A stretch of 64,000 nucleotides of DNA, from contig NZ_CP042910.1 of the NCBI RefSeq assembly GCF_008298035.1, positions 3,053,001-3,117,000 of the forward strand, given 5' to 3'. The position numbers and the translations under genes are program-made. Under the pieces are notes generated by a model. It saw nothing but the letters and a program-made list of their open reading frames with translations. It ran no database searches and was not told the origin of the DNA. The stretch's first letter is position 1. Every line of letters begins with the position of its first letter. Of the stretch, positions 18,001 to 25,712 are shown in pieces. The DNA comes from Gimesia maris. Its GTDB lineage: Bacteria; Planctomycetota; Planctomycetia; Planctomycetales; Planctomycetaceae.

Positions 18001-19184
18001 GGCCAGCCTCCGTTGTCGAGAAATTCATCTTTGCAGAGACCGTACTGATTGATCTGCTGCCGGACTTTTGCAGGAACACGCGGGTCCGTCTTCAAAAAAT
18101 GATAGAGGCCGCGGGCGTAGTTCTCGTGTTCTTTAATGATTTTCTGACGCTCTGCGTGGCTGGCTTCGGTGTAGCCTTTGTTTCCGCCGACGTAATTCAA
18201 ACCGAAGTAGGCTGTGTTGAAATCGAATTTGCCGTTGGGGAGTGCATCGTGTTTGGTGAACCAGCGGAGGTCCATGTCATCGCCGGCCTTCTGACAGGCC
18301 TGGATGTAGCGGGCGACGATTTCATAGCGGGCAGGATCGTAGTTGGCGGGAGGTTCAATGGGGATGCGGTTCTCGGGTTGGTCGGTAACGCAGAGTCGGA
18401 AACAGTAGGCCTGTACTCCGGGAGCTGCTTCACCGGGAGTGCCGAGTTCACCCTCTTCGATTAACGGTAACAGACCGCTGTCCGGTTTGCCGGGAATGCG
18501 ATAAGGATCGAGTGGGATGGAGCGATCCCATAAACCGCGGCGATCTTTACGGCGACCGATGGCATTGACTTTCCCAAACTTAACCTGTGGGATTTCGTGG
18601 TACTGAATGCCGTTCAACGTTTCGTTGTATTGTGAATTGGCTTCGCGGGTCAGCGAATAAGAGACACCGGCGGCAGCCAGCAGGTCTCCTTCATAGGTGG
18701 TGTCGATAAACATCTTCGCATCAATGCGGGTCCCCTTTTCTGTGATTAAAGTCTGAATGCGCGGCCCCTGCTTGATGACTTTTTTGAGCGGCTCTCCTTT
18801 AAGAACGGTCACGCCGACTTCTGTGATCATCTCGTCGAACACCTGTTCGGCGACATGGGGTTCGAGCTGTGTTTCGAGAGGTTTATTGTATCTCCTGCCG
18901 ATGCGTTGATAAAATTCGCGTGCCATGCCGGCGACTGTGGCGGCTTTTCCCATGTCGGAAAAGCTGAGACCGCCGGAACTCATGCCACCCAGATGCTGTC
19001 CGGGCTCAATGAGTATCGCCTGTTTTCCGAGCCGGGCCGCTTTGACGGCAGCGACAACGCCACCGGAAGTTCCGCCATAGATGCAGATGTCGACACTGTG
19101 ATCGGGTTTGTCAGCGGAGACAGACTGGAGAGGAAACAGACAGCAGCAGACGAGTATGAAAACAATGAGGCAGTTGCGAGGCAT
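15072..19184 (-). CDS. Secreted double FAD-dependent oxidoreductase with central golvesin-like domain
   Basis: A 1370-residue exported protein with two FAD-dependent oxidoreductase modules of the PF12831 type. A signal peptide covers residues 1-24. Module 1 (about 30-540) begins with CIYGGTSGGVVAAVKAARLG; module 2 (about 774-1340) begins with VVVIGGTGGGVACAVRAA. Both repeat the same landmarks: LGGM-S/T-x-GL, FID/VDATYEGDL, YNYRFCVT or AYCFRLCVT, and RxMISD/RRIVGRHV. Between them, about residues 570-700, lies a beta-sandwich like the golvesin/xanthan-lyase C-terminal domain (YTGGW, YEVRLLYTWHENRS, VVVDGLQLLP). Substrate unknown; sugar or glycan oxidation is plausible because the sialidase gene is 69 bp upstream in the same operon. 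Confidence 0.85.
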   Translation of the reverse strand: MPRNCLIVFILVCCCLFPLQSVSADKPDHSVDICIYGGTSGGVVAAVKAARLGKQAILIEPGQHLGGMSSGGLSFSDMGKAATVAGMAREFYQRIGRRYNKPLETQLEPHVAEQVFDEMITEVGVTVLKGEPLKKVIKQGPRIQTLITEKGTRIDAKMFIDTTYEGDLLAAAGVSYSLTREANSQYNETLNGIQYHEIPQVKFGKVNAIGRRKDRRGLWDRSIPLDPYRIPGKPDSGLLPLIEEGELGTPGEAAPGVQAYCFRLCVTDQPENRIPIEPPANYDPARYEIVARYIQACQKAGDDMDLRWFTKHDALPNGKFDFNTAYFGLNYVGGNKGYTEASHAERQKIIKEHENYARGLYHFLKTDPRVPAKVRQQINQYGLCKDEFLDNGGWPHQLYIRESRRMISDLVMTEHHCRHTEVAPQSVGLASYGVDIHETRRIAHDGMMIREGKLLGHTGTRGPYPIGLAAIVPKASECNNLLVTFAISASHVAFGSTRMEPVLMILSQSAATAASQAIDADSPIQEINYQRLRTQLLADGQLLDWPSPVKRGQPQARVITMTEKLPGIVLDDSAAEYTGGWSESNRQPSPLGPTYTHDNNKERGKKTARFSPKIKQTGDYEVRLLYTWHENRSTKVPVTIQSADGEKTVFINQRQPALINRIPVSLGEFHFEAGQPAHITISNTGADGYVVVDGLQLLPVEIAADERAGTKASGFPEISMADKPIAKPLPNPEATRVAVSPLADKTEPRTPGESTRHSDEPVTLAKQTPAAEVDGKTYDVVVIGGTGGGVACAVRAAREGCSVLLVQHNGHLGGMMTNGLMQWDALYGGPRSPLFSELLENIENYYINTFGRDSRDHQTIRYTHEKYPIGWAEPHVAEREYNRLVAQENNITLLLKHYPTNVDRQNALIKSVTLCRFGTSQTIQVNGTTFVDATYEGDLFALADVPYRVGREAREEFNEPHAGKVFVNIDGHRPESIVKEGLNIRVYGARQGSLDPTSPFTADGAVQAYNYRFCVTSDPANRLPIPKPDSYNREDYLNFHRRYIPASRGPNHKSHVNSPIMPGQNHAYPEADWSTREQIIQQHLDFGLGLMWFLQHDESIPAAQRKKYLEWGLPKDEYADHDHVPYEMYVREARRIVGRHVFNENDGMLIEDYRRTPIHPDSIAVTDWYMDSHSCTTDSRPGFKYDGKLILTEESRPSQIPYRALLPQGVDNLLVPVCLSATHIAWGAIRLEPVFLQTGEAAGYAAALAKQQSTTAANLDPELLLQTLVRYRQLVSFFNDIKITDSDPAIPAALYFATKGFFNDYNARLNEPLTQSAKAAWEQGLHQLKQGTLDPRQLAKQVQQAEEQKSPATKVKRGNFLLNAWDRMQN

Positions 19185-19253
19185 GGCAGGAACTCAATCT
19201 TTCTCGGGGAGCGATACCGGGTTTCAGAGTTGATGATGACTTCCGTGTTCGGA

Positions 19254-20429
19254 TCAGTCCTGTAAGATCCATTTCAATGGAAATCGGGCGATTGTCAAGG
19301 CGGTTGTGTCGTAACCGTTATTTTTGAAGCCGCCATCTTCGTAGAAACAGAAGATCGTTCCATCGGGCAACGCTGCTAAATCGCTGTAACCGCTGATCCC
19401 CGGTTCGAGCACCTGCTTGCTGGCCCAGGTCTGACAGTCATCGAAGCTGACCTGCAGCGTCAGGTTTTTGCGATCGCGATTGGGCTTTCTACGTTTGGTT
19501 TTGTTTTCCAGATTGTCCGGGTTCGCGAAGACAATCGCATTCCTGGGTTGTGACTTACTGGCCGGGAGACGCAGGATGCTGGCCATGCAGACCGGTTCGC
19601 GGAGTTGATCGTCAAAATGTTTGCTGGTCCAGTTCGTCGCGCCGTTGTCGCTTACGGCAACCAGGCGTCGATGCGGATTGGATTCCGTGCGGATATTGAC
19701 CAGGACCTGATTGTCAAACAACTGGACGGCGACGGTTTCACTGGGATTCACAACCGTTTCACCGGCGACAATATCTCCCTGCTTGACAATGATGTCACCG
19801 CGCTGCCAGGTTTTGCCATGATCGTCACTGAAGATGGTAGCGACGCTGGAGGGACGATGTTTTTTACCACCGGTTGATAACCAGACAGGAACGAGCAGAC
19901 GTCCGTTCTGCAGTTGAATGCCATGACCGGGACCGGTAGCGATGACATTCCAGTCGTATTCCTTACGGAACTGTTCGAAGACACTGGTGATTTCAACGGG
20001 TTTACTGAAGGTCTTGCCGTCGTCTTTACTGTCGATATAAAAGCAGCGGCCGTAATTCTCACAATACAGGAGATGAACCTGTTCTGTCTGAGTATCCGCG
20101 AAAGCGACTACGTTGTTGACGGTGTTTTCTTTCGCATCATGAATGGTCTGGGGGGCCAGCCAGGTCTTGCCGCCATCAGTGCTGCGGCGCATGAGAATAT
20201 CGATGTTGGCCCAGTCGCCGGCTGCTTTACGAGCTTCACAGTAAGCCAGCAGTGTGCCCTGCTTCGTGGTGATGATGCCGGGGATGCGGTAGTGATGATA
20301 TAGACCGTCACGTGCTTCGAATAACACGGTCTTCTGCAGATCGTCGGCCTGACTGTGTTGCAGCGGCGAAAGAATCACGAACAGTGAGAGGGAGAAAAAC
20401 AACATGGAGCGCAGTGGAAGGTGTGTCAT
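19254..20429 (-). CDS. Secreted exo-alpha-sialidase (BNR/Asp-box family)
   Basis: A 391-residue exported glycoside hydrolase-like protein with a six-bladed propeller. A signal peptide covers about residues 1-28. The YRIPGI motif carries the catalytic-site Arg, and Asp boxes appear at STDGGKTW, SKDDGKTF, SDDHGKTW and the degenerate SFDDCQTW. EARKAAGDWANID and the final YSDLAALPDGTIFCFYEDG match the sialidase signature blocks. It likely releases sialic acid or a related nonulosonic acid from glycans outside the cell. It is the first gene of the unit with the double FAD oxidoreductase and is divergent from a GntR-type regulator; paired palindromes sit between them. Confidence 0.88.
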   Translation of the reverse strand: MTHLPLRSMLFFSLSLFVILSPLQHSQADDLQKTVLFEARDGLYHHYRIPGIITTKQGTLLAYCEARKAAGDWANIDILMRRSTDGGKTWLAPQTIHDAKENTVNNVVAFADTQTEQVHLLYCENYGRCFYIDSKDDGKTFSKPVEITSVFEQFRKEYDWNVIATGPGHGIQLQNGRLLVPVWLSTGGKKHRPSSVATIFSDDHGKTWQRGDIIVKQGDIVAGETVVNPSETVAVQLFDNQVLVNIRTESNPHRRLVAVSDNGATNWTSKHFDDQLREPVCMASILRLPASKSQPRNAIVFANPDNLENKTKRRKPNRDRKNLTLQVSFDDCQTWASKQVLEPGISGYSDLAALPDGTIFCFYEDGGFKNNGYDTTALTIARFPLKWILQD

Positions 20430-20453
20430 TTTACCGATTTCCCGTCTAAGGTT

Positions 20454-20465
20454 AATAATATTATT
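20454..20465. promoter_or_regulatory. 12-bp perfect palindrome, possible second operator
   Basis: AATAATATTATT is a perfect palindrome 25 bp upstream of the sialidase ATG. Its core shares the TAATATTA character of the larger palindrome at 20482-20505. It could be a second, weaker regulator site; AT-rich palindromes also arise by chance. Confidence 0.4.
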
Positions 20466-20481
20466 GTTGCGATATTATTAT

Positions 20482-20505
20482 CTCTTCTGTAATATTATAG
20501 AAGAG
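20482..20505. promoter_or_regulatory. 24-bp operator-like palindrome overlapping the sialidase -10 box
   Basis: Arms CTCTTCT (20482-20488) and AGAAGAG (20499-20505) flank the inner palindrome TAATATTA (20490-20497); 22 of 24 positions are symmetric. On the minus strand it contains TATAAT (plus positions 20494-20499), a good -10 for the sialidase gene 57-65 bp upstream of its ATG. Binding by the divergently encoded GntR-type regulator would block that promoter. Confidence 0.65.
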
Positions 20506-20558
20506 CGGACAGAATTGAAAGCATAAAACGAGTTTTTTCAAATGAATGAGACACCTCT

Positions 20559-21629
20559 ATGAAACCGGCAATTGTGGATCTGGCCGAGCGGATTCAGACT
20601 GACATTCAGGCGCGTAAGCTGAAACCGGGCGATCCCTATTTTACAACCAGTGAGACGGCCCGCTCTTTTCAAGTGAGTGGTACTACCGCGAACCGGGCTT
20701 TGCAGCTATTGACACAGCGTCGTGTACTGGTTCGCAAACAACGCGCGGGAACCTTCATCGCCGAACCGGGTAAGAAACAGTCATACGGTCTGAAGTGCGT
20801 CCATCTGGTGGTACATCAGAAGTTTCTGGAGCGTGAAGGATTACTGGCTGATGGGATCGTGATTGGCATTCAGCGGGAAATGCCTGACGCTGAGCTGCAG
20901 TTCAATTTTCTGCCTCACCGAGAGGAAGAAGTGTATGTGCAGGAGATCGTCAACCGTGCCCTGAAGTCGAGTGAGCCGGAAGGCTTCGTCCTGCAGCGGG
21001 CCCAGGTAGGCGTACAGCGGATTCTGGAAGAGAGTGGTCTTCCTGCTGTTGTGAATGGATTATTGCAGCCTTCCATCAGCGGACTGGCGCAGATTGACCG
21101 CGACCAGGAGCAGATTGGTCGGCTGCTGATTCAGGAACTGCTGCGAAAGAAGTGCACGCGATTTCTGGTTGTACTGCGAGATCAGGTGACGGCGGGAGAT
21201 CATCAGTTGCTGGATACGATTCAGCGGGAGCTGAAAGTAGCGGGTTTTGGTCTGGATCAACTCTGTATTCGCTGTCTGCCCGCAGATGACCGTGCGATTC
21301 AGGCGGCTGCTTTGGAAGTGCTCCAGCAGTCAACAGGCAAACTGGGAGTACTGTGTCGCTCGGAACCGGCAGCGCGGGCGATTGGAGAATGTGTATTCGG
21401 AGAGCCACTGCCTAAGAGCAGGCGTCCGGTGCTGGTTGTAGCAGACCGGTTCGCCCGCGATCAGTCAGACTGCCCGTTTCCTTACATCCGCGCCTGCCTT
21501 TCTCCCGTCGCATATGGACAGGAGATCGGCAGAATGCTGCTGCGACAGGTCAACGGCGAAGACGCTCTTTCAATGGAGACGCGCGTCGAAGTGGAACTGG
21601 TTCAACCGATCAAAGCGACTCCAAGCTAA
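20559..21629 (+). CDS. GntR-type transcriptional regulator with LacI-like ligand domain
   Basis: A 356-residue DNA-binding protein. Residues 1-70 form a GntR winged helix-turn-helix (ARKLKPGDPYFTTSETARSFQVSGTTANRALQLLTQRRVL, then RAGTFI). Residues 80-356 match the periplasmic-binding-protein-like fold found in LacI regulators (VNGLLQPSISGLAQIDRDQEQIGRLLIQELL; ACLSPVAYGQEIGRMLLRQV), as in AraR-type repressors. It is divergent from the sialidase operon, and the palindromes at 20454-20505 lie in the shared 129-bp gap, so it probably represses that operon and itself, relieved by a sugar ligand. The ligand is unknown. The start is ATG 20559, preceded by a weak binding site. Confidence 0.85.
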   Translation: MKPAIVDLAERIQTDIQARKLKPGDPYFTTSETARSFQVSGTTANRALQLLTQRRVLVRKQRAGTFIAEPGKKQSYGLKCVHLVVHQKFLEREGLLADGIVIGIQREMPDAELQFNFLPHREEEVYVQEIVNRALKSSEPEGFVLQRAQVGVQRILEESGLPAVVNGLLQPSISGLAQIDRDQEQIGRLLIQELLRKKCTRFLVVLRDQVTAGDHQLLDTIQRELKVAGFGLDQLCIRCLPADDRAIQAAALEVLQQSTGKLGVLCRSEPAARAIGECVFGEPLPKSRRPVLVVADRFARDQSDCPFPYIRACLSPVAYGQEIGRMLLRQVNGEDALSMETRVEVELVQPIKATPS

Positions 21630-21636
21630 TTCCGGT

Positions 21637-22731
21637 TTATCTCGCACAGCCTGAGAGATCGAGGATCGGTTGATCGCCCTGGATGGAAATGGTTTTGATT
21701 CCGGCTGCATTCAGATCGATACAGTTCAGATTGATCATTTTGATCGTGCTGTCATCGTAGGTCCGAAAGTAGTAATGTAAATTCTTCAGATCGGAAACGG
21801 CGGTCCACAGCGTGTAGTCTGCGGTGACTTTACCGTTCTCGTCCCCGCGGGCAGCTCCTTTGGGAATATCGAACTGATTCAGAATATGAAATACCTGCAA
21901 TACCCCAGCTCTGGCTGTTGGTACCGGGAAGGCACTTGCTGAAAAGGCGACGGCTCGGACAAACCGGGAAGGTGGCGTGAAGTCGCCAGGAAGTCCGAGC
22001 ATGCCGCTCCCTTGCCCGAGTCCTTTGATGGTCTGTTTTTTGATTTCAATTTTTGAAACATTGTTTGTCAGCAGATTGACATAATTCCCCAGGTTGGTCA
22101 TATGCCAGTCAAAAGTGGGTGAGTTTGTAAATACGCCCAGCGGGTTCGGAAATTGATTCAGTTTCCCGTCGACGTATTCCAGGACGATCGAATTTCCGCT
22201 GGCATCGGTGGCGATGTAATGGAATGGTGGGATTCCCCCCAGTTCCTCCATGACTGTCTTTCCGACTTTGATCTGTTTGATATTTTCCGCCACTTCTGCG
22301 ACGGTCGCACAATTGCCGAGCAGATAAAGGGGAACTTCAACCGGACTGATCGTTCTGGAGATCTCCTGTTCCGAGACGTCCTGAAATCCGGCATAATCGG
22401 GAAAGTAAAAGATGCCGACATGCAAACCTTTTTCGTTAATTCCGTCAGCAATCACGGGCAGACCAAACGCATTCATTCCGACCATGCCATACTTTGTATT
22501 CCACTGAAGTCCCTGTCTATTGCCGGGAGCCGTCCCCACGAAAGCATGATTGCGAGGGACAATAATGATATTCGACTGCAGGTCCTGGGCGAATTCGAGT
22601 GTGCGCCCGAAAATCACTGACCCATCTTTCGGATTGACGGTAATTCCTGTACAAGCCCGACTGGTAACAGGCGCGAATGAAGTGAGTGAGATCAGTCCCG
22701 CTATGGCAATGGAATGAATGAAGCGTTTCAA
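21637..22731 (-). CDS. Choloylglycine hydrolase-family (linear amide C-N hydrolase) secreted enzyme
   Basis: A 364-residue exported Ntn-hydrolase-fold enzyme. The signal peptide ends just before Cys27 (SRACTG), which would become the N-terminal nucleophile after cleavage, as in bile salt hydrolase and penicillin V acylase. Other family landmarks are present: GRTLEF (Arg near 43), GMVGMNAFGLPVIADGINEKGLHVG, FTNSPTF (Asp/Asn site) and PGDFTPPSRFVRA (Arg). The exported form resembles Gram-negative members that hydrolyse penicillin V or acyl-homoserine lactones. The actual substrate in this organism is unknown. It ends 7 bp from the convergent regulator stop. Confidence 0.87.
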   Translation of the reverse strand: MKRFIHSIAIAGLISLTSFAPVTSRACTGITVNPKDGSVIFGRTLEFAQDLQSNIIIVPRNHAFVGTAPGNRQGLQWNTKYGMVGMNAFGLPVIADGINEKGLHVGIFYFPDYAGFQDVSEQEISRTISPVEVPLYLLGNCATVAEVAENIKQIKVGKTVMEELGGIPPFHYIATDASGNSIVLEYVDGKLNQFPNPLGVFTNSPTFDWHMTNLGNYVNLLTNNVSKIEIKKQTIKGLGQGSGMLGLPGDFTPPSRFVRAVAFSASAFPVPTARAGVLQVFHILNQFDIPKGAARGDENGKVTADYTLWTAVSDLKNLHYYFRTYDDSTIKMINLNCIDLNAAGIKTISIQGDQPILDLSGCAR

Positions 22732-22895
22732 TTAATTCTCCGTGTTTCTTGTATTTGCAGCAGTTTATCGTGAGATATCGTAAATGTGTGTGAAAGGTTC
22801 TATTCTAAGAGTCATCCTGTTTTTGTAAGAACCAGATCGCAGGTAATACATGCTTCGACTGTCTGACTACGAAAATTAAAAAAAGGAGAAAGTCA

Positions 22896-23075
22896 GTGAC
22901 AAAATCTCTAGAAATGAGAGAGAGCATAGCGACAAATCATTTTAAACCGGCTGGAACGCATACACCGAAACTGAAGTGCTCCCGCATTGATGCGGGTAGA
23001 CGGGTCAAACCGGTTTATGCAACTGTAGCGCCGACGACACGATGGAAACCCTCATCAGCAGGGAGGGATTTCTGA
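22896..23075 (+). CDS. Candidate small protein (59 residues)
   Basis: A GTG-initiated frame of 59 codons preceded by a strong ribosome binding site (AAAAGGAGAA, AGGAG at 22884-22888, 7-nt spacing). The product is basic (about 12 Lys/Arg), has no membrane helix or signal peptide, and resembles nothing I know. It is the only plus-strand frame in the gap with such a site. The case rests on the ribosome binding site alone. Confidence 0.3.
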   Translation: MTKSLEMRESIATNHFKPAGTHTPKLKCSRIDAGRRVKPVYATVAPTTRWKPSSAGRDF

Positions 23076-23203
23076 AAAATGGTCTGTACAGATTTATTAG
23101 CACTGAGGGGAGAAATCGGTGTGTGTACCTGAAAAAATGTTTTCGATCAGAGTTTATTTCACAATTGGAAACCAGGAAACCAGGCTCATTCGTATCGCAT
23201 TCA

Positions 23204-23261
23204 ACTATAGCGTCTGTCAATTTTATGCTACTCGACCCAATGGTCCTGCAGACGCTACAGT
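23204..23261. repeat. 58-bp dispersed inverted-repeat element, copy A
   Basis: Ends ACTATAGCGTCTG (23204-23216) and CAGACGCTACAGT (23249-23261) are inverted repeats matching at 12 of 13 positions, with a 32-bp centre. A second 58-bp element with the same ends and a related centre lies inverted at 48054-48111. Equal length, conserved ends and partly covarying arms suggest a MITE- or REP-like element or a structured RNA. Confidence 0.65.
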
Positions 23262-23278
23262 AAAAAAATGGATACCGT

Positions 23279-24895
23279 CTAAGGTCTTCCATCCCGCAGC
23301 ATCTCTCTGGCCGCATTGCGACCGCAGGCTCCCATGACTCCCCCTCCCGGATGAGCGGCACTACCACACAGATAGAGCCCTTTGATGGGGGTGCGGTAAT
23401 CGCTCCAGCCGGGGACCGGACGCATGTTGTATAACTGATGGGTGGGCATGGCTCCCTGGAAAATGTTGCCGCCCGTCAGACTGAAGATTCGTTCCAGATC
23501 GAGTGGTGAGAGAACCTGACGATGCAGCACTGAAGCAGGTACATTCGGCGCAAATTCGGCAATACGATTAATACAACGATCTGCGAAGTCTTCTTTGATC
23601 TCGTCCCAGTTTCCGCTGGCCAGCTGGTAGGGAGCATATTGCACAAACAGGGATAGGATATGCTGGCCGGGGGGAGCCAGAGTCGTATCGACGGCCGAGG
23701 GGATTGTCATTTCGATGATCGGTTTTTGAGACGGTTTACCATATTTGGCATCGTCGTAGGCTCGTTCGATCTCTTCACAGGTGGCGCCGATATGAATGGT
23801 CCCCCGGTGCTGTGGCTGCGGTTCCTGACTGCCGGGTTGACAGGTGAAATCGGGGAGTTCGCTGACGGCAACGTTGATTTTCATGCTGGCGCTGCTGTAG
23901 TCAATGCGGCTGACCGCTTTCTCGAACGTTTCGGGGAGTGTACCCGCGGGGATCAGCTTTTCGAATGTGACATGCGCGTCGGCGTTCGAAGCGACGGAAC
24001 GGGTCGCGATGGTTTCGCCTGTGGATAAACGAACCCCTGAGATCTGCTGACCCGAGATAAGGATTTCTTCAACAGTGATACCGGTACGAATCTCAACACC
24101 TGCTGCTTTCGCAGAGGCCGCCATTGCCTGGCCCAAAGCTCCCATGCCCCCTTCCACATAGCCCCAGACGCCTCGTGCGCCGCCAGCGGAACCCATCACA
24201 TGGTGCAGTAGCACATAGGCCGTCCCCGGTGCAGACGGCGGTTGAAAAGTACCAATAATCGCATCGGTGGCCAGTGTTGCTTTGAGGATATCCGATTCGA
24301 ACCAGCGGTTCAGAATGGGGAGTGCGGGGCCGGTGAGCAGCTCAATTGCTTCGGGGATCGTTTCCCCCAGATGTTTAAGTGACTGATGTAAATGGTAGGC
24401 GGTTTTTGTATCGCGAAATTTCTTCCTGAAGCCGACGGACCGCCAGCTGGCAGGAAGTGGCAGCAGATCGGGGGGTGTCTGCATCAGAGCGGGTTCCAGG
24501 CACTCGGCGATTTTTTGCAGCATCGCTTCATAGCGGGGAAACTGTTCCGCATCGCGTGTGCTGAACTGCGAAATCTGTTGCTGATTCTGTTTCAGATCGG
24601 GACCGAGCAACAGAGATCTGCCATCGGTTCCGGGGGTGAAAGAACTGGGATTGCGCGGCAGAACGCGGTAGCCGTGACGGGCCAGTTGCATTTCTTCTTC
24701 AATTTCAGGAAGAAGCAGACTGACCAGATAGGAAGCGGTAGAGACTTTAAAGCCGGGCCAGAGTTCCTCGGTCACACAGGCGCCGCCAACCAGATCGCGG
24801 CGTTCGAGAACCAGAACCTTCCACCCCTGTTTTGCCAGTTGATGGGCACACACCAGGCCATTATGCCCTGCTCCGATAATCACACAGTCATACAT
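23279..24895 (-). CDS. NAD(P)/FAD-dependent oxidoreductase, phytoene desaturase-like (PYROXD2-type)
   Basis: A 538-residue flavoprotein. It opens with the dinucleotide loop VIIGAGHNGLVCAHQLA (residues 5-21), followed by VLERRDLVGGAC, as in carotenoid desaturases and PYROXD2-like proteins. The middle has GARGVWGYVEGGMGALGQAMA and ATRSVASNADAHVTF, and the end has IFSLTGGNIFQGAM and GLYLCGSAAHPGGGVMGACGRNAA, the second flavin signature. Length and motifs are complete. No carotenoid genes are adjacent, so a role in pigment synthesis is not supported; PYROXD2-like members have unclear substrates. Transcribed alone on the minus strand. Confidence 0.88.
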   Translation of the reverse strand: MYDCVIIGAGHNGLVCAHQLAKQGWKVLVLERRDLVGGACVTEELWPGFKVSTASYLVSLLLPEIEEEMQLARHGYRVLPRNPSSFTPGTDGRSLLLGPDLKQNQQQISQFSTRDAEQFPRYEAMLQKIAECLEPALMQTPPDLLPLPASWRSVGFRKKFRDTKTAYHLHQSLKHLGETIPEAIELLTGPALPILNRWFESDILKATLATDAIIGTFQPPSAPGTAYVLLHHVMGSAGGARGVWGYVEGGMGALGQAMAASAKAAGVEIRTGITVEEILISGQQISGVRLSTGETIATRSVASNADAHVTFEKLIPAGTLPETFEKAVSRIDYSSASMKINVAVSELPDFTCQPGSQEPQPQHRGTIHIGATCEEIERAYDDAKYGKPSQKPIIEMTIPSAVDTTLAPPGQHILSLFVQYAPYQLASGNWDEIKEDFADRCINRIAEFAPNVPASVLHRQVLSPLDLERIFSLTGGNIFQGAMPTHQLYNMRPVPGWSDYRTPIKGLYLCGSAAHPGGGVMGACGRNAAREMLRDGRP

Positions 24896-25126
24896 TAAGG
24901 TTGTTTCCAGGTGAGTAAAGAATCAATTTTCGAAACAGGTTGTATTATGAAATAAAAAGGACGATGTACCAGTGTGAGAGAGGATCAATCCTGTACGCTG
25001 TGGTTATGTTTTAAAAAAAGAGTTCGGAAACAGAGGGAGTGTGTACAGTCATTCCAGAGCCCGTTATGATTTTGTTTGTATTTTACTCACAATGAAACTC
25101 ATGAGCTTTTTTCGGAATGATACAGG

Positions 25127-25615
25127 ATGGGAACGAATCAAACTGGGTGGACGGTCATATTACTGATGTGCGTATTCTTAATTGCCGGTTGCGGTCGATC
25201 AGCTTCTCCGCCGAAGGCAGTGGCCCCAATGAGTCCTGAAGAAAACGCACTTGATATCGTAACCGCCATTTACAAAATCAGCGCGGACGTAAAGAAAAAA
25301 GTACCTCAGAACTGGGGAGATCTCGAAAATTATGCATCCAGTTTACAGAATCCTGCGCGTCAGGATGCTCTGGATGCGATCAGGAAAATAAAAGATTTGA
25401 ACTACAAGGTAACCTGGGGCATTGATAGTATGGTGTTGAAAGAAAAAAACGCCAGTGCGAAAGAATATGTTCTCTTCGAATCCCCGGACGGCCATTTGAA
25501 ATCGACCTATGGGGGTACGATTCTGAAAGAGGATCCAGAGGAAGGTAAAGAAGAAGTGGAACTGGAAAAGGTGGAATCCGACGAGAAACAAACAGATACT
25601 GCGACAGCGCGATAA
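25127..25615 (+). CDS. Small lipoprotein, unknown function
   Basis: A 162-residue protein with a lipoprotein signal: hydrophobic VILLMCVFLIAGC with the lipobox LIAGC and acceptor Cys22. The mature part is about 140 residues, highly charged, with a short globular region (residues 40-125, containing VPQNWGDLENYASSL and VTWGIDSMVL) and an acidic Glu/Lys tail. Similar small lipoproteins are common in planctomycetes; I know no function. It precedes a sulfatase gene by 97 bp on the same strand. Confidence 0.7.
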   Translation: MGTNQTGWTVILLMCVFLIAGCGRSASPPKAVAPMSPEENALDIVTAIYKISADVKKKVPQNWGDLENYASSLQNPARQDALDAIRKIKDLNYKVTWGIDSMVLKEKNASAKEYVLFESPDGHLKSTYGGTILKEDPEEGKEEVELEKVESDEKQTDTATAR

Positions 25616-25712
25616 TTGAAGACGTTGATAGTGATTACTTCTTTCAGCCAGACGAACGTACTTTTGATCATATTACAGAAACGACTAACATTTTCTGACA
25701 ACGGGTGAACTC

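Larger units (their letters stand above)
22732..23278. other. Intergenic region holding a small ORF candidate and a 58-bp repeat
   Basis: Between two minus-strand genes. It contains a 59-codon plus-strand frame with a good ribosome binding site (22896-23075) and the dispersed inverted-repeat element at 23204-23261. A further copy of the repeat-end motif ACTGTAGCGCC occurs near 23019. Nothing else could be supported. Confidence 0.5.
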
